Shown piece after piece: positions 6,630 to 8,926 of a DNA stretch of 8,926 nt. Below the pieces are notes generated by a model. It searched no databases and had not been told where the DNA came from. It saw only the letters and a list, made by a program, of their open reading frames with translations. The DNA comes from Sphingobacteriaceae bacterium (GTDB taxonomy: Bacteria > Bacteroidota > Bacteroidia > B-17B0 > Aurantibacillaceae), in contig JAHEYE010000133.1 of NCBI GenBank assembly GCA_023251695.1, positions 1 to 8,926 of the forward strand, in the 5' to 3' direction. How positions within the stretch are numbered: position 1 is the first letter of the stretch; every line of letters starts with the position of its first letter. Position numbers and translations under genes: made by a program.

Positions 6630-8779
6630 AAAAACAAATAACATATCTGTTTTTGTTCATATACTGTGTAGTCAGCGCACAAAATCGTTTAGATTCTCTC
6701 ACTAAGGTTTTACAAACTGTTTCAAATGATACCGATAAAGTAAAAACGCTTTTGAAAATCTCTCTATCCTATGGTAGTAATGACCCCGGAAAAGCTTTTG
6801 AATACTGCGATAGGGCAGTAACTGTGACTGAGAATGCGAATTATAATCGCACCAACAAAGGAAATAAAAGAATTGCAGCTTCGGCTTACAGAAGTAAAGG
6901 TGTTGCCAGTTATTTTTTAGGAAACTACTCCCAAGCTATAAAATTATTACAGGTTTCATTAAAAATGAGCGAAGATGTAGGGGATAGACTAGGTTGTTCG
7001 AGCGCTTACGGTTGGTTGGGAAATACATATTACAGCAAGGGAGATTTTGAAAAGGCCTTGCAGTATTTATTGAGTGCGCTTAAACTACAGGAGGAATTAG
7101 GGAATAAAGTCGGTCTCGCCGGTTCAATGAATGGTATCGCCAATATTTATCGTATCCGTAAAGAGCTCAATAAGGCGCTTGAATATTATTTTAAATCGCT
7201 TGAGATCAGGAAAAAAGTGGATGACAAAGTAAATGAGGCCTATACTTACAATAATATCGGTCTTGTTTACGCAGAGGCAGATAGTTTAGATAAATCACTT
7301 TTTTATCATTTAAAATGTTTACAGATTGTAAAACAGTATGATGATAAAAAAGGAATGGCGAATTCGTATGGGAATATCGGGGATGTATATCAAAAGCAAA
7401 AGAAATTCAGAGATGCCCTTGTTTATCTTTTTAAATCGCTTGAGATATCAACTGAGATAGGGGATAAGAATGGAAAATGTGCTTCGTATTATGAAATTGG
7501 AAAAGCTTACGAGGGTTCCGGTGATTATAAAAATGCAGGTAGTTATTTTGATAAAAGTGTATTGATTGGAAAAGAAATAGAGGACAGGGATGCAGTAAAA
7601 GATAATTACCAGGCCTTGGCAGGTATTTATTATAAAAGCAACGACCATAAAAAAGCAATGAAGTATTACGAAAGTTATGCTTTATTAAAAGATTCATTAC
7701 TGAACCGGGGAAATGATGAGCATATGCAGGAAATGCAGGCGAGTTTCGATACAGAGCAAAAACAAAAAGAAATAGAGTTGTTGCAAAAAGATAAAAGTAT
7801 CCGCGATTTGCAATTAAGTAAACAGGAAGCAAGCATAAAACGTCAGCGGATTATAATCTATGCGGTTATAGGGGGTTTGCTTTTAGTAATTGCACTTATT
7901 TTTGTTGTACTACGGGGAAATAAGAACAGGAAGAAAGCCAATCTCGGACTCGAAAGAAAGAATAGTGAAATAGAATTACAAAAGCAGTTGATAGAAGAAA
8001 AAACAAATCAAATAACAGATAGTATTGATTACGCGAGCACCATTCAAAACGCAATCCTTCCACCCGAAAAAAAAATAAAGACTTATTTTCCGGATTCTTT
8101 TGTTTTATTTTTGCCAAAAGATGTTGTCAGCGGCGATTTCTATTGGTTGCATGGGGTCAGTAGTAAGAGGGCAGAAAGCAGTGTGCAGTCGGAAAAAAAT
8201 ACAGGTTTACAGACTACTTCTGACTCTATTCTTTTCGCTACTATTGATTGCGTTGGTCATGGCGTTCCCGGTGCATTTATGAGTATAATGGCTAATGGGA
8301 TGTTGGAAAGCAGTGTCATTGAAAAAAGTAGTGAGCCTTCTTTGATTCTTGATGAGTTAAATGAAACGGTGAAAGGTCTGAATTCGAAAAGTACAAACAA
8401 GCAGGTTAAATATGGCTTGGATCTTGCGTTGATGAATTATGATGCTAAGAAAATGGAAGTGAAATTTGCAGGAACAAATACACCGCTGATTATTATTGGG
8501 AAAGATAAAGCTGTAATAAAACTGGAACCTGATAATAAGGAAATTGGGAAGTCGGATAAAAATTACAGATCTTCTTCCGTAAAAGTGAACAAAGGCGACA
8601 TGATCTATCTCTTTACAAATGGTTTTTCCCGGCATTATTCCGGTTTTTCAGAGCTCCTTACTTCAGTCAGCGGATACGATTCTGCCGAACAAAAAGAGAA
8701 TCTCCGCTGTGAATTCTTAAAGTGGAGGGAAAATAATGAACAGGAAGACGATGTACTTATTATTGGTGTAAGGATATAG
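6626..8779 (+). CDS. Paralogous TPR sensor with SpoIIE/PP2C-type domain, probably catalytically impaired
   Basis: This 717-residue paralogue has the same architecture as the upstream gene. A signal peptide (about 1-18, ending SAQ) precedes an N-terminal helical unit. TPRs follow in 40-residue register near 86, 126, 166, 206, 246, 286 and 326. Next come a coiled coil (about 365-405), a membrane helix (409-429), a linker with SIDYASTIQNAILPP, and a SpoIIE-type domain. SGDFYW (D504), DCVGHGVPGAFM (D541) and EDDVLIIG (D708/D709) are intact. The third metal-site motif reads FTNGFSRHY: N665 (AAT at 8618-8620) replaces the usual Asp, and about 11 residues present in the upstream paralogue (QKGGRENEKYF region) are missing. 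It may bind phospho-SiaC without hydrolysis, need another metal arrangement, or be decaying. The frame is otherwise open, which argues against a plain pseudogene. Start ATG at 6626 overlaps the previous stop (ATGA), suggesting translational coupling. Confidence 0.9.
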   Translation: MKKQITYLFLFIYCVVSAQNRLDSLTKVLQTVSNDTDKVKTLLKISLSYGSNDPGKAFEYCDRAVTVTENANYNRTNKGNKRIAASAYRSKGVASYFLGNYSQAIKLLQVSLKMSEDVGDRLGCSSAYGWLGNTYYSKGDFEKALQYLLSALKLQEELGNKVGLAGSMNGIANIYRIRKELNKALEYYFKSLEIRKKVDDKVNEAYTYNNIGLVYAEADSLDKSLFYHLKCLQIVKQYDDKKGMANSYGNIGDVYQKQKKFRDALVYLFKSLEISTEIGDKNGKCASYYEIGKAYEGSGDYKNAGSYFDKSVLIGKEIEDRDAVKDNYQALAGIYYKSNDHKKAMKYYESYALLKDSLLNRGNDEHMQEMQASFDTEQKQKEIELLQKDKSIRDLQLSKQEASIKRQRIIIYAVIGGLLLVIALIFVVLRGNKNRKKANLGLERKNSEIELQKQLIEEKTNQITDSIDYASTIQNAILPPEKKIKTYFPDSFVLFLPKDVVSGDFYWLHGVSSKRAESSVQSEKNTGLQTTSDSILFATIDCVGHGVPGAFMSIMANGMLESSVIEKSSEPSLILDELNETVKGLNSKSTNKQVKYGLDLALMNYDAKKMEVKFAGTNTPLIIIGKDKAVIKLEPDNKEIGKSDKNYRSSSVKVNKGDMIYLFTNGFSRHYSGFSELLTSVSGYDSAEQKENLRCEFLKWRENNEQEDDVLIIGVRI
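8172..8223 (+). repeat. Eroded copy of the palindromic element in the second phosphatase gene
   Basis: This segment aligns without gaps to 5992-6043, with 43 of 52 bases identical, and sits at the equivalent codon position between SGDFYW and DCVGHG. Its arms agtgtgcagt (8180-8189) and acagactact (8209-8218) each differ by two bases from the perfect arms of the upstream copy. Pairing is now 6 of 10. Either the insertion predates the gene duplication or two copies were acquired independently. Confidence 0.5.
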
Positions 8780-8926
8780 TGAAGAAAATTATTTTCATAA
8801 TTTTAGTTTTTGTTTCCGGAGCAATCTTGGCAAGCAATCAGGATTCTTTATTGAAGGTAGCTGCAGTTCATAAAATTGATTCTGCTTATGTATTAACACT
8901 TACAGAGATTGCCGGTAATTATTACG
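8779..8926 (+). CDS. Third TPR sensor paralogue, N-terminal fragment (3'-truncated)
   Basis: GTG at 8779 shares its first base with the preceding TAG stop (TAGTG) and opens a frame that runs off the window after 49 codons. The product starts with a clear signal peptide (about 1-18: Lys-Lys, then IIFIILVFVSG, then AILA). NQDSLLKVAAVHKIDSAYVL and a helical LTEIAGNYY segment follow. This matches the layout of the first phosphatase, where LDSLLNHIKTYQKQDTLL is followed by YHEIASGF. It is therefore probably a third TPR-membrane protein of the same operon. Whether it also ends in a SpoIIE domain, a histidine kinase or something else cannot be seen. No ATG fits the signal peptide better, and the overlap supports translational coupling. 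Confidence 0.75.
   Translation, partial: MKKIIFIILVFVSGAILASNQDSLLKVAAVHKIDSAYVLTLTEIAGNYY

Noticed and set aside
6626..6685. Lipoprotein signal in the second phosphatase (Cys14)
   Set aside because: The residues before Cys14 (FIY) do not fit a lipobox, and a signal-peptidase-I type SAQ site follows.
6379..6705. 108-codon frame overlapping the junction of the two phosphatase genes
   Set aside because: It is out of frame with conserved catalytic motifs (TDG, DDVLIIG) and with the signal peptide of the next gene, so it is a shadow frame.
7431..7832. 133-codon antisense open frame
   Set aside because: It lies opposite the strongly supported TPR coding region, has no recognisable domain, and reflects codon bias of the sense gene. 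Other antisense frames inside the phosphatase and surface-protein genes were dismissed for the same reason.

Overview
The window most likely comes from a member of the Bacteroidota (Flavobacteriia or Cytophagia type). The signs are a giant SprB-repeat surface protein with a type B type-IX-secretion (CHU_C, gliding-motility-associated) C-terminal domain, A/T-rich start regions without clear Shine-Dalgarno sequences, a possible Bacteroidetes-type -7 box (TAnnTTTG), and TPR-transmembrane-SpoIIE phosphatases typical of that phylum. All genes lie on the + strand. I saw no RNA genes, insertion sequences or CRISPR arrays.

Region 1 (1-3277) is the 3' end of a very large secreted protein. It has about ten SprB-like Ig-fold repeats with an almost invariant 76-78 codon period, then two PKD-like domains, then the C-terminal sorting domain. 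A perfect 14-bp-stem terminator (3298-3336) closes this transcription unit.

Region 2 (3385 to the right edge) is a tight operon with gaps of 3 and 5 nt and overlaps of 4 and 1 nt. It encodes a SiaB-family GHKL-like kinase, a SiaC-family (DUF1987) regulatory phosphoprotein, and two complete plus one truncated paralogous sensor phosphatases. Each complete phosphatase has a signal peptide, periplasmic 40-residue TPRs, a coiled coil, one membrane helix and a cytoplasmic SpoIIE/PP2C-type phosphatase domain.

By analogy with SiaA/B/C of Pseudomonas, the kinase would phosphorylate the SiaC protein and the membrane phosphatases would remove the phosphate in response to a periplasmic signal. No SiaD-type diguanylate cyclase is visible, so the output is unknown. 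The second phosphatase has lost a metal-binding Asp (TDG to TNG) and the residues after it, so it may be a pseudophosphatase.

Both complete phosphatase genes carry an in-frame, about 52-bp palindrome-containing segment at the same place in the catalytic domain. It resembles a dispersed palindromic repeat that has been domesticated as coding sequence.
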